Source: Ideonella sp. | GTDB taxonomy: Bacteria; Pseudomonadota; Gammaproteobacteria; Burkholderiales; Burkholderiaceae_C | Direction of reading: 5' to 3' | NCBI GenBank assembly: GCA_016721465.1 | Contig: JADKIA010000028.1 | Location: forward strand, 372,001-436,000 | Length of the DNA: 64,000 nt | Shown: in pieces, positions 35,783 through 44,622 of the stretch | How the letters are laid out: every line of letters starts with the position of its first letter | How positions within the stretch are numbered: position 1 is the stretch's first letter | Translations under genes and position numbers: made by a program | Notes under the pieces: model-generated | What the model was told of the DNA's origin: nothing | Seen by the model: only the letters and a program-made list of their open reading frames with translations | Database searches by the model: none

Positions 35783-37402
35783 TTGAACTCACCGCCCATA
35801 CACGCTCGTGTGCCTGCGCCGGCGCAGTTGATGACCGGAGCCGACTACCGCGAATCGCTGCGGCGCCTGAAGCCGGTGGTGCATGTCGACGGCCGGCGCA
35901 TCGACTCCGTGGCCGACGCGGCAGCACTGCAGCCAGGCATCAATGCCCTGGCGGTGAGCTACGACTTCGCGCTCGACCCGGCCATGGCGCCGTTGATGAC
36001 AGCAGTGCAAACCGCCAGCGGCAAGACCGTGAACCGCATGCTGCATGTCAACGAGTCGGCCGGCGACCTGCTGAACAAGCTGGAAGCCGTGCGCCTGCTG
36101 TGCCAGGAGACGGGTTGTGCGCAACGCTACCTGGCTCACGACGCGCTCAATGCCATCGGGCAGGTGGCGGCGCGCATCGACGATGCCAACGGCAGTACCG
36201 AGCACCGTGCGCGATTCGCGCAATACCTGCAGCAGGTGCAGGACGGTGACCTGTCGCTGGGCATCGCCATGACGGATGCCAAGGGCGACCGGTCCAAGCG
36301 CCCGCACCAGCAGGCCAACCCCGACACCTACGTGCACGTGGCGGAGCGAAATGCCCGGGGCATCGTCATCTCCGGCACGAAGGCCATCGTCACTGGCGCG
36401 CCCTACATGCACGAGTTCCTCGTCATGCCCTGCCGCAACATGGGGCAGGCCGATGCCGAGTTCGCGCTGTGCTGCGCGGTGCCGGTGGATGCGCCCGGCA
36501 TCACCATCGTGGCCCGGCCGGCAGGACGTCCCGGCGAGAAGGTCGAGCATGGTGCGCCGCTGTTCTCGCGCCGCTACGGGCAGTCCACCGGCGTGGTCGT
36601 CTTCGATCGCGTGTTCGTGCCCTGGGAGCGCGTGTTCTGCGCTGGTGAGTGGGAGCACTCCGGCGCCTTGACCTACCACTACGCCACGCACCATCGTCAC
36701 AGCTGCATCGGCGCGCGGGCCGGATTTGGCGACCTGCTGATCGGTGCCGGCGCATTGATGTGCGAGGCCAACGGATTCGATCCCGGTGAGACGTCCAATC
36801 TGCGCGAGCCGATGGTCGAACTGATCAAGATCACCGAGGGATTCTTTGCCTGCGGCGTGGCGGCCAGCGTGTACGCGACGCCGGACAAATACAGCGGCAG
36901 CTTCATGCCCGAGCCGGTGTTTGCCAACATCGGCAAGCTGCTTCTGGCGACGCAGATCTACGACATGCATCGCCTGGCGCACGAGGTTTCGGGTGGCCTG
37001 ATCGTGGCCCTGCCCGGCCCCGACGAAGACCACAACCCGGCCACCGCCGCCACGCTGGCCGAGGTGCTGCGCGCCAACCCGGCGGTGCCCTACGACAAGC
37101 GCATCGAGGTGGCGCGCTTTGTCGAGGACCTCACCGCGTCGTACCAGGCCGGCTGGTACTCGGTGATCAGCCTGCATGGCGGAGGCTCACCCGCCGCGAT
37201 GAAGCAGGAGATCTGGCGCAACTATCCCGTCGGCAACAAGGTGGCACTGGTGGAGCGCCTGCTCGATCGCGGGGTGCTCGCTCCGAGCAACGAGCGTCCC
37301 ATCACACACAACCGCCAGCCCGGGCGCTGCTGCGACGCGGGATGCACGGCGGCCGGGCAGCCGATGATGGTGGACCTGCCCAGCACGCGCCGGACCGAGT
37401 AA
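35783..37402 (+). CDS. 4-hydroxybutyryl-CoA dehydratase-like flavoprotein (HpaB superfamily)
   Basis: 539 residues from a TTG at 35783 with GGAG upstream; an ATG at 35831 (MTGADYRESL) is the alternative. The sequence follows 4-hydroxybutyryl-CoA dehydratase (AbfD) along its length: LMTGADYRESLRRL, VSYDFALDP, GKTVNRML, IAMTDAKGDRSKRP, TGAPYMHEFLVMP, VVVFDRVFVPWERVF, ANIGKLLLATQIYDMHRLAHE. AbfD binds its 4Fe-4S cluster with C99, C103, H292 and C299. Here the C99 position is Cys (ETGCAQRY), C103 is Tyr, H292 is His and C299 is Ala, with a Cys three residues earlier (HHRHSCIGA). A C-terminal RCCDAGC motif follows. Classical dehydratase chemistry is therefore doubtful; it may be an FAD-dependent acyl-CoA enzyme or monooxygenase. 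Confidence 0.75.
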   Translation: MNSPPIHARVPAPAQLMTGADYRESLRRLKPVVHVDGRRIDSVADAAALQPGINALAVSYDFALDPAMAPLMTAVQTASGKTVNRMLHVNESAGDLLNKLEAVRLLCQETGCAQRYLAHDALNAIGQVAARIDDANGSTEHRARFAQYLQQVQDGDLSLGIAMTDAKGDRSKRPHQQANPDTYVHVAERNARGIVISGTKAIVTGAPYMHEFLVMPCRNMGQADAEFALCCAVPVDAPGITIVARPAGRPGEKVEHGAPLFSRRYGQSTGVVVFDRVFVPWERVFCAGEWEHSGALTYHYATHHRHSCIGARAGFGDLLIGAGALMCEANGFDPGETSNLREPMVELIKITEGFFACGVAASVYATPDKYSGSFMPEPVFANIGKLLLATQIYDMHRLAHEVSGGLIVALPGPDEDHNPATAATLAEVLRANPAVPYDKRIEVARFVEDLTASYQAGWYSVISLHGGGSPAAMKQEIWRNYPVGNKVALVERLLDRGVLAPSNERPITHNRQPGRCCDAGCTAAGQPMMVDLPSTRRTE

Positions 37403-37490
37403 GGCGGGTGCGCCCGCCGGCGGCGTGGAGGTGGCCATCGCCTGCACCGCGGCACAGCGGTGCAGGTGCCCGCACGGACGGTGGAACGAC

Positions 37491-37991
37491 CTACTTGCCG
37501 GCCGGCGCCGGTGCCGCGCGCAACATCTTGCGCAAGGCGGCCAGCAACTTCTTGCGGTCCGGCTGGGGTGCGCCGCAGGAGATGCGTGCCTCGATGGCGC
37601 GATCCAGCGCGCCTTCCGCGCCGTTGCGCTGCACCGAGAAATGGGTATGCCGCGGCGTGCCGTTGCGCAGGCGCCAGGTGGCATGCACCTGCAGCACCGG
37701 TTCGGTGCCGCTGCGCGACCAGACGAAGCGAATGCCGGGCTCCACCTGCGTGGTGCGCATGGGCCGGCCTTCGGGGCTGCCGCCACGCGGCTTGGTCTTG
37801 GGCAGGTGGTTGTCCCGCGCGAACTTGCGCGCCGCGCGCAGGGCTTTGTCCTCCCCGCCGAGCTTCTTCGCAGCGAAGAACTTGCTCAGGCCTGGGCCGC
37901 CACCATTGACACGCAGTTGATAACCTTCGACGACACCATCGCGACGGATGGTGACGATGTGGGCTGATGTGGCCACGTTGCTCACAGGCAT
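37491..37991 (-). CDS. Uncharacterised protein with AP2-like domain
   Basis: 166 residues. Residues about 20-62 (EGYQLRVNGG, then LSKFFAAKKLGGEDKALRAA and RKFARDN) have the layout of bacterial AP2/ERF-type DNA-binding domains: a three-stranded sheet with YxxRV, then GG-x-x-KAL-x-AA-x-x-x-RD. A second similar unit follows (about 92-140, FVWSRSGTEPVLQVHATW). I do not recognise a specific family member, and the AP2 assignment is inference. A perfect 10-bp palindrome GTTGTACAAC lies 11 bp upstream of the start (38002-38011). Confidence 0.6.
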   Translation of the reverse strand: MPVSNVATSAHIVTIRRDGVVEGYQLRVNGGGPGLSKFFAAKKLGGEDKALRAARKFARDNHLPKTKPRGGSPEGRPMRTTQVEPGIRFVWSRSGTEPVLQVHATWRLRNGTPRHTHFSVQRNGAEGALDRAIEARISCGAPQPDRKKLLAALRKMLRAAPAPAGK

Positions 37992-38001
37992 GGATTCCGA
38001 G

Positions 38002-38011
38002 AGTTGTACAA
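38002..38011. promoter_or_regulatory. Palindrome GTTGTACAAC upstream of AP2-like gene
   Basis: A perfect 10-bp palindrome just upstream of the minus-strand AP2-like gene. It shares GTTGTA with the GntR/FCD sites of the acid-sugar cluster but lacks the NNN spacer, so it is more probably a local, perhaps autoregulatory, site. Confidence 0.35.
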
Positions 38012-38088
38012 CGTCATTCCCCGAGTGATTTCTTCTGTGGGTACCGGCTGACCGACAGACGGTGGTGCAGCAGTCGCCGAGGACCGCG

Positions 38089-39156
38089 TCAACCGATGGG
38101 TTGGTGCGGTTCGGCCGATTGTGACCGCAAAGCGCGAGCGCAGTCTGCCACCAGTGCGGGGCCCTTGTAGATCAGACCTGTGTAAATCTGTACCAGGTCG
38201 GCACCGGCCTCGCGTTTGGTCCGCGCATCGGCACCGCCCAGGATGCCGCCCACGCCGATGATCGGGTAGCCCCGGCCCAGTTCGTGACGCAAGCTCGCGA
38301 TCACCCGATTGCTGGCCTCGAAGACCGGTGCGCCCGACAGGCCGCCGACCTCTTCGGCGTGCAGCAGGCCTTGAACGGCATGGCGGGCAATCGTGGTGTT
38401 GGTGGCGATGACCCCGTCGATGCCATTGTTCTTCAAGGTGCTGGCGATGAGCCTGACCTGCGCATCGTCCAGGTCGGGGGCGATCTTGACGAACATCGGC
38501 ACCACGCGCCCGTGGCGCTTGGCCAGTACGGTCTTGCGTTGCTGCAAGGCACCGAGCAGCGCATCCAGCGCGGCATCGGACTGCAGCTCACGCAGGTTCT
38601 TGGTGTTGGGGCTGGAGATGTTGACGGCCACGTAGTCGGCATGGGCGTAGACGCCGTCCAGGCCCAAGAGGTAGTCGTCGGCCGCGCGCTCGATGGGCGT
38701 GCTGGCGTTCTTGCCGATGTTCAGGCCCAGCACGCCGCCACTGGCGCGAAACCGGCGCGAGCGCTGCACGTTGTTCACGAACGCGGCCAGGCCGTCGTTG
38801 TTGAAGCCCAGCCGGTTGATCAGTGCTTTGGCTTCGGGCAGGCGGAAGATGCGCGGCTTGGGGTTGCCCGGCTGGGCCTTGGGCGTGACAGTGCCCACCT
38901 CGATGAAGCCGAAGCCCATCGCACCCAGGCCGTCGATGCAGCGGCCGTTCTTGTCCAGTCCGGCCGCCAGGCCGATCCGGTTGGGGAACTTCAACCCGGC
39001 GACGGTGACCGGATCGTCCACCCGGGCCTGCCACCACAGGCAGCGTGCGGGGGTGCCTTGCAGCGCGGCCAGGGCGTCGAGGGTGAGCTCGTGTGCGTGC
39101 TCGGCGTCCAGGCCGAACAGGAAGGGGCGGGTGAGGGCGTAGGGGACGAAAGCCAT
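38089..39156 (-). CDS. pyrD: Dihydroorotate dehydrogenase (quinone), class 2
   Basis: 355 residues from the ATG at 39156 (MAFVPYALTRPFLFGLDAE); longer upstream starts cross the divergent rpiA promoter. Class 2 features are the N-terminal membrane-association helices, FPNRIGLAAGLDKNG (FMN site) and NISSPNTKNLRELQ, where the catalytic base in class 2 is Ser. The FMN phosphate loop is IIGVGGILGGADA. It oxidises dihydroorotate to orotate with ubiquinone as acceptor in pyrimidine synthesis. Divergent from rpiA with a 40-bp gap. Confidence 0.95.
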   Translation of the reverse strand: MAFVPYALTRPFLFGLDAEHAHELTLDALAALQGTPARCLWWQARVDDPVTVAGLKFPNRIGLAAGLDKNGRCIDGLGAMGFGFIEVGTVTPKAQPGNPKPRIFRLPEAKALINRLGFNNDGLAAFVNNVQRSRRFRASGGVLGLNIGKNASTPIERAADDYLLGLDGVYAHADYVAVNISSPNTKNLRELQSDAALDALLGALQQRKTVLAKRHGRVVPMFVKIAPDLDDAQVRLIASTLKNNGIDGVIATNTTIARHAVQGLLHAEEVGGLSGAPVFEASNRVIASLRHELGRGYPIIGVGGILGGADARTKREAGADLVQIYTGLIYKGPALVADCARALRSQSAEPHQPIG

Positions 39157-39196
39157 AATTGCAGATTGTCCCCGAAGCCATTGCACGCCCACCACC

Positions 39197-39862
39197 ATGA
39201 CCCAGGATGAACTCAAGGCCCTCGTCGGCCGCGCAGCACTCGAACACGTCGTCGAGGGCTCGGTGGTGGGGGTGGGCACCGGCTCCACGGTGAACCACTT
39301 CATCGACGCGCTGGCCTCGATCAAGGCCCGCATCGCAGGGGCCATTTCCAGCTCCGACAAGAGCACCGAGCGGCTGCAGTCGCATGGCATCCCGGTGCTC
39401 GATGCGGCGCAGGTGGAGCGGATCCCGGTCTACATCGATGGCGCCGACGAGATCGATCGCCTCGGCCACATGATCAAGGGCGGCGGCGCAGCGCTCACGC
39501 GCGAGAAGATCGTGGCCGACCTGGCCGATCGATTTGTCTGCATCGCCGACGAATCGAAGCTGGTGGACACCTTGGGCAGTTATCCGCTGCCGGTGGAAGT
39601 GATCCCGATGGCCGCTGCGCAGGTGATGCGCCGCTTCGCGGCGGTCTATGGCGGCGAGGCGTCGTTGCGCCAGGGCGTGCGCACCGACAACGGCAACCTG
39701 ATCGTGGATGTGCGAGGGCTGAGCATCACCGATCCGCTGGCCATGGAGACCGAGGTGAACCAGTGGCCCGGCGTGGTGTGCGTGGGCATCTTTGCCCGGC
39801 ACCGCGCCAGCGTGTGTCTGTTGGGCACGGCCCAGGGCGTGCGCACGCTCAAGTTCGATTGA
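39197..39862 (+). CDS. rpiA: Ribose-5-phosphate isomerase A
   Basis: 221 residues. RpiA motifs: VVGVGTGSTVNHFIDAL (phosphate loop), SSDKSTERL, IDGADEIDRLGHMIKGGGAALTREKI (catalytic Asp, Glu and Lys), and NLIVDVRGLSITDP. It interconverts ribose-5-P and ribulose-5-P in the pentose phosphate pathway. The 3' end overlaps the convergent mnmC gene by 14 bp. Confidence 0.96.
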   Translation: MTQDELKALVGRAALEHVVEGSVVGVGTGSTVNHFIDALASIKARIAGAISSSDKSTERLQSHGIPVLDAAQVERIPVYIDGADEIDRLGHMIKGGGAALTREKIVADLADRFVCIADESKLVDTLGSYPLPVEVIPMAAAQVMRRFAAVYGGEASLRQGVRTDNGNLIVDVRGLSITDPLAMETEVNQWPGVVCVGIFARHRASVCLLGTAQGVRTLKFD

Positions 39863-41771
39863 GCACCCGACGCGCCTGGCGCGCCGCATGGCGTGCCGGG
39901 TCCACGGCGTCGATCAGGCACGAGGGCATGGGCATGGGGTTGCCGGTGATCCAGCTGGCGAGCAACTCGCCCGCGAGCGGTGCATGCGTGAGGCCGCGCG
40001 AACCCAGGCCGGCCAGCAGATACAGGCCCGGCAGGCGTGGGGCGAAGCGCGGTTGGTCGCGGCGCGGGCCCGGTGGCAATTCCGGCGTCGGTGCCGGCCC
40101 TACCCAGGGCAGGCGATCCTCGGTCTGCATGCGCCAGCCGACGCGCCCTTCGACCAATGTCGCGGGCAGTTGCCAGCCGGTCAGCCGTTGCAGGGATGCG
40201 CGATTGAGCGCGTGATCCGCGTCGCGGACCTGCGCATCGTCGTCGTCGATCTGCGAGGTGGCGCCGAACAACAGCCGGTCGGCGGCCACCTCGATGACGT
40301 AGCCACCATCGGCCAGCGGCAGAGGCAGCTGATGCCCGGGCGCATCGCATTCGCTCACCTGTCCGCGTTGCCGTTGCCAGTGGCCAGGCGCCTGGCCCAG
40401 CAAGCGCGGCAGATCGCCCGCGTTGGCGAGCACGACGATCTCGGACTCGGCCAAGACACGCGCGCCGGCGTCGAGCAATTGCCAGTGCGAGCCTTGCCAG
40501 TGCAGGCCCTGCACGGCCACCTCACCACGCCAGTTGATGCCTTCGGTGTGCAGCCAGTGCGCCACCAACTGTCGAGGTGAGACCCAGCCCGCGTGGCCCA
40601 TCCACCAGGCTGGGCCGGCCCAAGGCACGCCGCTGAGCCGGGTGGCCTCGTCGGCGGACAGAGCCTGGGCCCAGCCCGGCGGCAAGCACTGGGCATCGAG
40701 CAGGTGCTGCATGCCGACCAGCGTGAGGTCCCGCGCACCGCGCAGCAGGCCGCGCACCGCACCTTGCAACTGGCCTTGGCCGACCAGCGGGCGATAGGTC
40801 TGGTGGGCTCGCAGCGCTGCGGCGCGCAACCACCGCGCGTGGGTGCCATCGGCCCCGTGCACCACGCCGTGGTACAGCCCGCCCCGATTCCCGGAGGTCT
40901 CGGCGGCAGGCTCCGGGTGCCGATCCAGCACCAAGGTCTCGATGCCCTGGCGGGCCAGGGCCTGGGCCGCAGAAGCGCCGGCCAGGCCCGCGCCGACGAC
41001 GATCGCCTGCCGGGCACTGCTGCGTCGGCGACCCGGTGGCGGCTCGGCCACATGGCGGGACGCGAACACCCCCAAGGTGATCTCGCGCTTGCCACCAACC
41101 CCCGGCGCCTTGCGCCATTCGAAGCCGGCCACGGACAGCGCCTCGCGCACCGGCGCGGCCACGCTCCAGGTGGCGACGGTCGCGCCGGTCGCGGCCAGCC
41201 GGCGCAGATTGCGCAGGGTGCGGGCGTCCCACATGGCCGCGTTGCGGGCCGGCGCAAAGCCATCCAGAAAGAATGCGTCAACGGACGCCACCAACTCGGG
41301 CAGCACATCGGCGATGTCGGCCCAGGCCAGGATCAGGCGCACCCGACCCTGGTCCAGGTCCACCCGGTGGAAGTCGGGTGTTGCGGGTGGCCAGGCCTCG
41401 CGCAACTGGCGGGCCAGGTCGTTCACCGATGGGTTGGTGTGCGAGCGCGCGTGCGCGCGCGCCAGGTCACCCGCGCTCGGCGGATGCTTTTCCACCGCGA
41501 TGAACCACAGCCGTTCGCAGCGCATGGGATCGCGTCGCCAGGCGGCCCAAGTGGCCAGAAAATTGCTGCCCAGGCCAAAGCCGGTCTCAAGTATCACGAA
41601 ATCGGAGCGTCCGGCCCAGCGTTGCGGCAGACCGCTGCCATTCAGGAACACGTGTTCCGCCTGGACCAAGGCGCCCGCGCGCGAGTGGTAGACGTCGTCG
41701 AACTCGGGCGAGCGGGGCGCGGCCGGGTCGCTGAAATCGATGCACGCCTCGCGCACCGGACCGAAGCTCAT
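39849..41771 (-). CDS. mnmC: Bifunctional tRNA wobble-uridine modification protein MnmC
   Basis: 640 residues from the ATG at 41771, which overlaps the stop of the DUF3445 gene (ATGA). The N-terminal methyltransferase domain (about 1-230) has FVILETGFGLGSNFL and VDAFFLDGFAPARN; it methylates nm5U to mnm5U. The C-terminal FAD oxidase (about 260-640) begins AIVVGAGLAGASAAQALARQG and removes the carboxymethyl group from cmnm5(s2)U. Both activities act on tRNA wobble uridine 34. Length matches E. coli MnmC (668). Confidence 0.94.
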   Translation of the reverse strand: MSFGPVREACIDFSDPAAPRSPEFDDVYHSRAGALVQAEHVFLNGSGLPQRWAGRSDFVILETGFGLGSNFLATWAAWRRDPMRCERLWFIAVEKHPPSAGDLARAHARSHTNPSVNDLARQLREAWPPATPDFHRVDLDQGRVRLILAWADIADVLPELVASVDAFFLDGFAPARNAAMWDARTLRNLRRLAATGATVATWSVAAPVREALSVAGFEWRKAPGVGGKREITLGVFASRHVAEPPPGRRRSSARQAIVVGAGLAGASAAQALARQGIETLVLDRHPEPAAETSGNRGGLYHGVVHGADGTHARWLRAAALRAHQTYRPLVGQGQLQGAVRGLLRGARDLTLVGMQHLLDAQCLPPGWAQALSADEATRLSGVPWAGPAWWMGHAGWVSPRQLVAHWLHTEGINWRGEVAVQGLHWQGSHWQLLDAGARVLAESEIVVLANAGDLPRLLGQAPGHWQRQRGQVSECDAPGHQLPLPLADGGYVIEVAADRLLFGATSQIDDDDAQVRDADHALNRASLQRLTGWQLPATLVEGRVGWRMQTEDRLPWVGPAPTPELPPGPRRDQPRFAPRLPGLYLLAGLGSRGLTHAPLAGELLASWITGNPMPMPSCLIDAVDPARHAARQARRVLNRT

Positions 41772-42739
41772 GGGGCGATGCCCGCGCTCGATGCGCGCTG
41801 CTCCAGCCACTGCAGAAGGGGCGCCCGCACGGTGTCCAGGCCACGGTAGGCGAGCACTGCGTGGCTCATCGAGGCCAATGCAGCGTGCAGGCGCGCGGCG
41901 CGTGCGGCCGAATCGATGGCCTGCGCCATGGGCTGGGTGTCCACTTGGATGGTGAAGATTGCCTGTTGGGCTCCAGGCACGGGGATGAAGGTCTGGCGCT
42001 CGGTGCGCCACCAGGTGAGTGGGGCAATGCCGTCCGCATCGAGGTCTGCAGGCCAGCGCGCCGGGTCCACGCGTTGTGGATGCGCGTGCAGGCGCGGGTG
42101 GGCGGTGAGCGTCCAGACGAAGCGCTCCCAGCGGTCCGGGCCGGTGACGAGGCGCACCAGATGCTCGCTGGCCCCCACCACCAGCCGGTTGTCTGCCACC
42201 GGGGCATGCACCTCGGCGAAATGGCGCCCGACCTTGTCTTCGGGGGCCCAGGCGGACGGCAGGGCCACCGCCAACCAGGGGATGCAGCCGGTGCTCGCAT
42301 CGACGATGGCGAAGTCTTCGGCGAAGGCCAGTGACAACAGGGCAGGGCGGCGCCAAGGCACCTGCAGCGATTGCAGGAAGGCGCCGAGTTCGGGCCAACC
42401 GGTATCGGGTTCGGGGTGCATCTGCCCTGCGGCGTTCACCCGCCAGCCCAGCCACGGGGCCACCCAGGTGTCTTCCTCGACGCGCCAGGCGTCGGGGTGT
42501 TCGCTGGCGGCATGCCGGGCCAGCGCGTCCAGCGCGGGCTGCGGGTCGAAACCGGCCAGCGAGAGCAAGGCCTGCTGTGGGTAGGACCACAGCACCGCCA
42601 GTTTTTCGCGCAGGTGGCGCGCGGCGCCACGCTGTGGCACGGCGGATGGGGTCAGTTGCCTTGCACCAGGCGCCAGCCGGCGCAGGCCCGGCTGCATGCG
42701 AAAGGGCGACTGGACGGCAGTGTCGAAATCGAAGGCCAT
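41768..42739 (-). CDS. DUF3445 / heme-dependent oxidative N-demethylase-like protein
   Basis: 323 residues. DUF3445 features: LSLAFAEDFAIVDASTGCIPWLAVALPSAW, WAPEDKVGRHFAEVHAPV, and the late LTWWRTERQTFIPVPGAQQAIFTI. Members include the heme-dependent oxidative N-demethylase alpha subunit, but most are uncharacterised and no beta/gamma subunit genes lie nearby. The gene ends in an ATGA overlap with mnmC. Confidence 0.78.
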   Translation of the reverse strand: MAFDFDTAVQSPFRMQPGLRRLAPGARQLTPSAVPQRGAARHLREKLAVLWSYPQQALLSLAGFDPQPALDALARHAASEHPDAWRVEEDTWVAPWLGWRVNAAGQMHPEPDTGWPELGAFLQSLQVPWRRPALLSLAFAEDFAIVDASTGCIPWLAVALPSAWAPEDKVGRHFAEVHAPVADNRLVVGASEHLVRLVTGPDRWERFVWTLTAHPRLHAHPQRVDPARWPADLDADGIAPLTWWRTERQTFIPVPGAQQAIFTIQVDTQPMAQAIDSAARAARLHAALASMSHAVLAYRGLDTVRAPLLQWLEQRASSAGIAP

Positions 42740-42767
42740 GTCGGCGAAGTTATCACCGCTTCATGAC

Positions 42768-42792
42768 CAAGGGGCACCGACGGTGCCCCTTG
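42768..42792 (-). terminator. Strong hairpin downstream of efp
   Basis: CAAGGGGCAC-CGACG-GTGCCCCTTG, a 10-bp perfect stem, lies 26 bp beyond the efp stop codon on the minus strand and 29 bp before the next gene. It probably ends or insulates the efp message; no U-tract is present. Confidence 0.55.
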
Positions 42793-42817
42793 TGCGATCG
42801 AGCGCGAAGCCGATCGA

Positions 42818-43372
42818 TCAGACGCGCTTGCGGTACTCGTGCGTGCGGGTGTCGATTTCGATCTTGTCGCCCTGGGCCACGAAGATCGGCACGGGCACTT
42901 CGAAACCGGTGGAGATCTTGGCCGGCTTGAGCACCTTGCCGGAGGTGTCGCCCTTGACGGCGGGCTCGGTCCAGGTGACTTCGCGCACCAGCGAGGTGGG
43001 CAGCTCGACCGAGATCGCCTTGCCGTCGTAGAAGACCACTTCGACGGGCATCGCGTCTTCGAGGTAGTTGATGGCGTCGCCCATGTTCTCGGCTTCCACC
43101 TCGAACTGGTTGTAGTCGGCGTCCATGAACACATACATCGGATCGGCGAAGTAGGTGTAGGTGCAGTCCTTCTTGTCGAGGATGATCTGGTCCATCTTGT
43201 CGTCGGCCTTGAACACCAGTTCGGTGGCCTGGTTGTTCAGCAGGCTCTTCAGCTTCATGCGCACGGTGGCCGAGTTGCGGCCACCGCGCGAGTATTCGGT
43301 CTTGAGCACCACCCAGGGGTCCTTGCCCTGCATGATGACGTTGCCGGCACGGATTTCTTGAGCGATTTTCAT
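42818..43372 (-). CDS. efp: Elongation factor P, arginine (EarP-modified) type
   Basis: 184 residues from the ATG at 43372; longer in-frame starts are not supported. KOW-like N-domain and two OB domains; the conserved GFEVPVPIFVAQGDKIEIDTRTHEYRKRV end is present. The modification-site loop reads YSRGGRNS with Arg32, the residue rhamnosylated in EarP systems, rather than the Lys used by EpmA/B. EF-P rescues ribosomes stalled at polyproline. The presence of earP immediately upstream confirms the modification type. Confidence 0.96.
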   Translation of the reverse strand: MKIAQEIRAGNVIMQGKDPWVVLKTEYSRGGRNSATVRMKLKSLLNNQATELVFKADDKMDQIILDKKDCTYTYFADPMYVFMDADYNQFEVEAENMGDAINYLEDAMPVEVVFYDGKAISVELPTSLVREVTWTEPAVKGDTSGKVLKPAKISTGFEVPVPIFVAQGDKIEIDTRTHEYRKRV

Positions 43373-43508
43373 GGCGCGTTCTTGTGACGTTCGCTTCGGC
43401 GAGGCCGAAGTCTTGGTTGAGGTGTGGTTCTCGGGTGGATTCCCTGCCGCCCCACGGGGGTGGAAGCGGTGGTTGAACCAAGGCGCAATTTGCGCAAAGC
43501 CTTGAATT

Positions 43509-44576
43509 TTAGCGCGTTTCGGCGACAAAGCGCTGCAGCTGCGTGACCAGGTCGACTTGGCTCATCAGATGGCTGCGCCAGCGCCGGCAACGCTCGGCCC
43601 ATTGCGCGTGTGCCGGCACGGACGGCGGCCAGGCGGCCAGGCCGTTCCACGCCCGATGCATGGCCATCCAGGCCGGCGCGCCGGACCATGGCCCGCGAGG
43701 ATCTGACGGGGCGAGGAAGGTGGCCAGGAACGCGTCCAGCTTGGCCGCGTGCGCCCCGTCGTCCTGCGGGTAGATCTGCCAGACGAACGGCTGCCCGGCC
43801 CACATCGCGCGAACGAATGAATCCTCGCCGCGCACGAAGTTCAGATCGCAGCTCCAGAGCAATCGATCGTAGTCGGGCTGGGGGAGCCAGGGCAGGTCGA
43901 TGCGGCGCACGGGGCCGGCCCAGACCAGGGCATCGAGCTGGCGCTGCGCCGGGCCGGGGCAGGCCAGCAACAGCGTCGGATGCCGCGCCAGCTGGGCCAG
44001 CAGATCAGGCAGCGCCGGGTTGTCGTAGCAGAACAGCGAAACCAGTTGCTCGCCTGGCCGTGGTGCCCATCCATGCTGGGCCAACCAGGCCTGCCGATCA
44101 AAGTGGGTCTGGTGCACGTGGAGACCCGTCTCCCGCAGCAGGCCACCGGTGCCCGCCGTGAAGCCCGGATAGAAGAACCACTTGTCCAGGCCCGTGCCGG
44201 GGCCGCTGAATTGCGGTGATCGCAGCCGGTGCGAGGCTTCGACATACGGCTCCGCGCTCAGGTACTCGAGGTTGATCCAAAGCGGGTGGCGTGGCCGACG
44301 GGCCATGGCCGCGATGAAGTGACGTGGCAACTCGCAACCGAAGGCCTCGATGACGACGTCGCCCGGAGTGAGCCCGGTCAGCTCGTCCCGATCGTCGGGC
44401 CAAGCCTGCAGCGTCACATTGGCCGCGCCTTGGGGTGCCATCCAGGCCAGTGCGCGGGCATCGTCGACCCACAGGCGCACCATCTGTCCGCGTGCGGCCA
44501 AATCGGCGGCCAGGCGCCAGCACACGCCGAGGTCGCCGTGGTTGTCGATGACGCGACAGAACAGGTCCCACCACAT
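43509..44576 (-). CDS. earP: EF-P arginine rhamnosyltransferase EarP
   Basis: 355 residues from the ATG at 44576 (MWWDLFCRVIDNHGDLGVCWRLA). DUF2331/EarP: the N-terminal DNHGDLGVCWRLAADLA binds EF-P, with the catalytic-base Asp in the DNHGD loop. The C-terminal Rossmann half has LDKWFFYPGFTAGTGGL and RGEDSFVRAMWAGQPFVWQIYPQ, the dTDP-rhamnose site. It transfers rhamnose to Arg32 of EF-P. It is divergent from uvrC and precedes efp on the same strand with a 136-bp spacer. Confidence 0.96.
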   Translation of the reverse strand: MWWDLFCRVIDNHGDLGVCWRLAADLAARGQMVRLWVDDARALAWMAPQGAANVTLQAWPDDRDELTGLTPGDVVIEAFGCELPRHFIAAMARRPRHPLWINLEYLSAEPYVEASHRLRSPQFSGPGTGLDKWFFYPGFTAGTGGLLRETGLHVHQTHFDRQAWLAQHGWAPRPGEQLVSLFCYDNPALPDLLAQLARHPTLLLACPGPAQRQLDALVWAGPVRRIDLPWLPQPDYDRLLWSCDLNFVRGEDSFVRAMWAGQPFVWQIYPQDDGAHAAKLDAFLATFLAPSDPRGPWSGAPAWMAMHRAWNGLAAWPPSVPAHAQWAERCRRWRSHLMSQVDLVTQLQRFVAETR

Positions 44577-44622
44577 GGCGTCGATTATCCCGGCCGGTTG
44601 GCCGCGGCAGAATGGCCCGGCC

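Noticed and set aside
35783..37402. Plain 4-hydroxyphenylacetate 3-monooxygenase (HpaB)
   Set aside because: The sequence follows AbfD-type proteins much more closely than HpaB, and no HpaC reductase gene is near.
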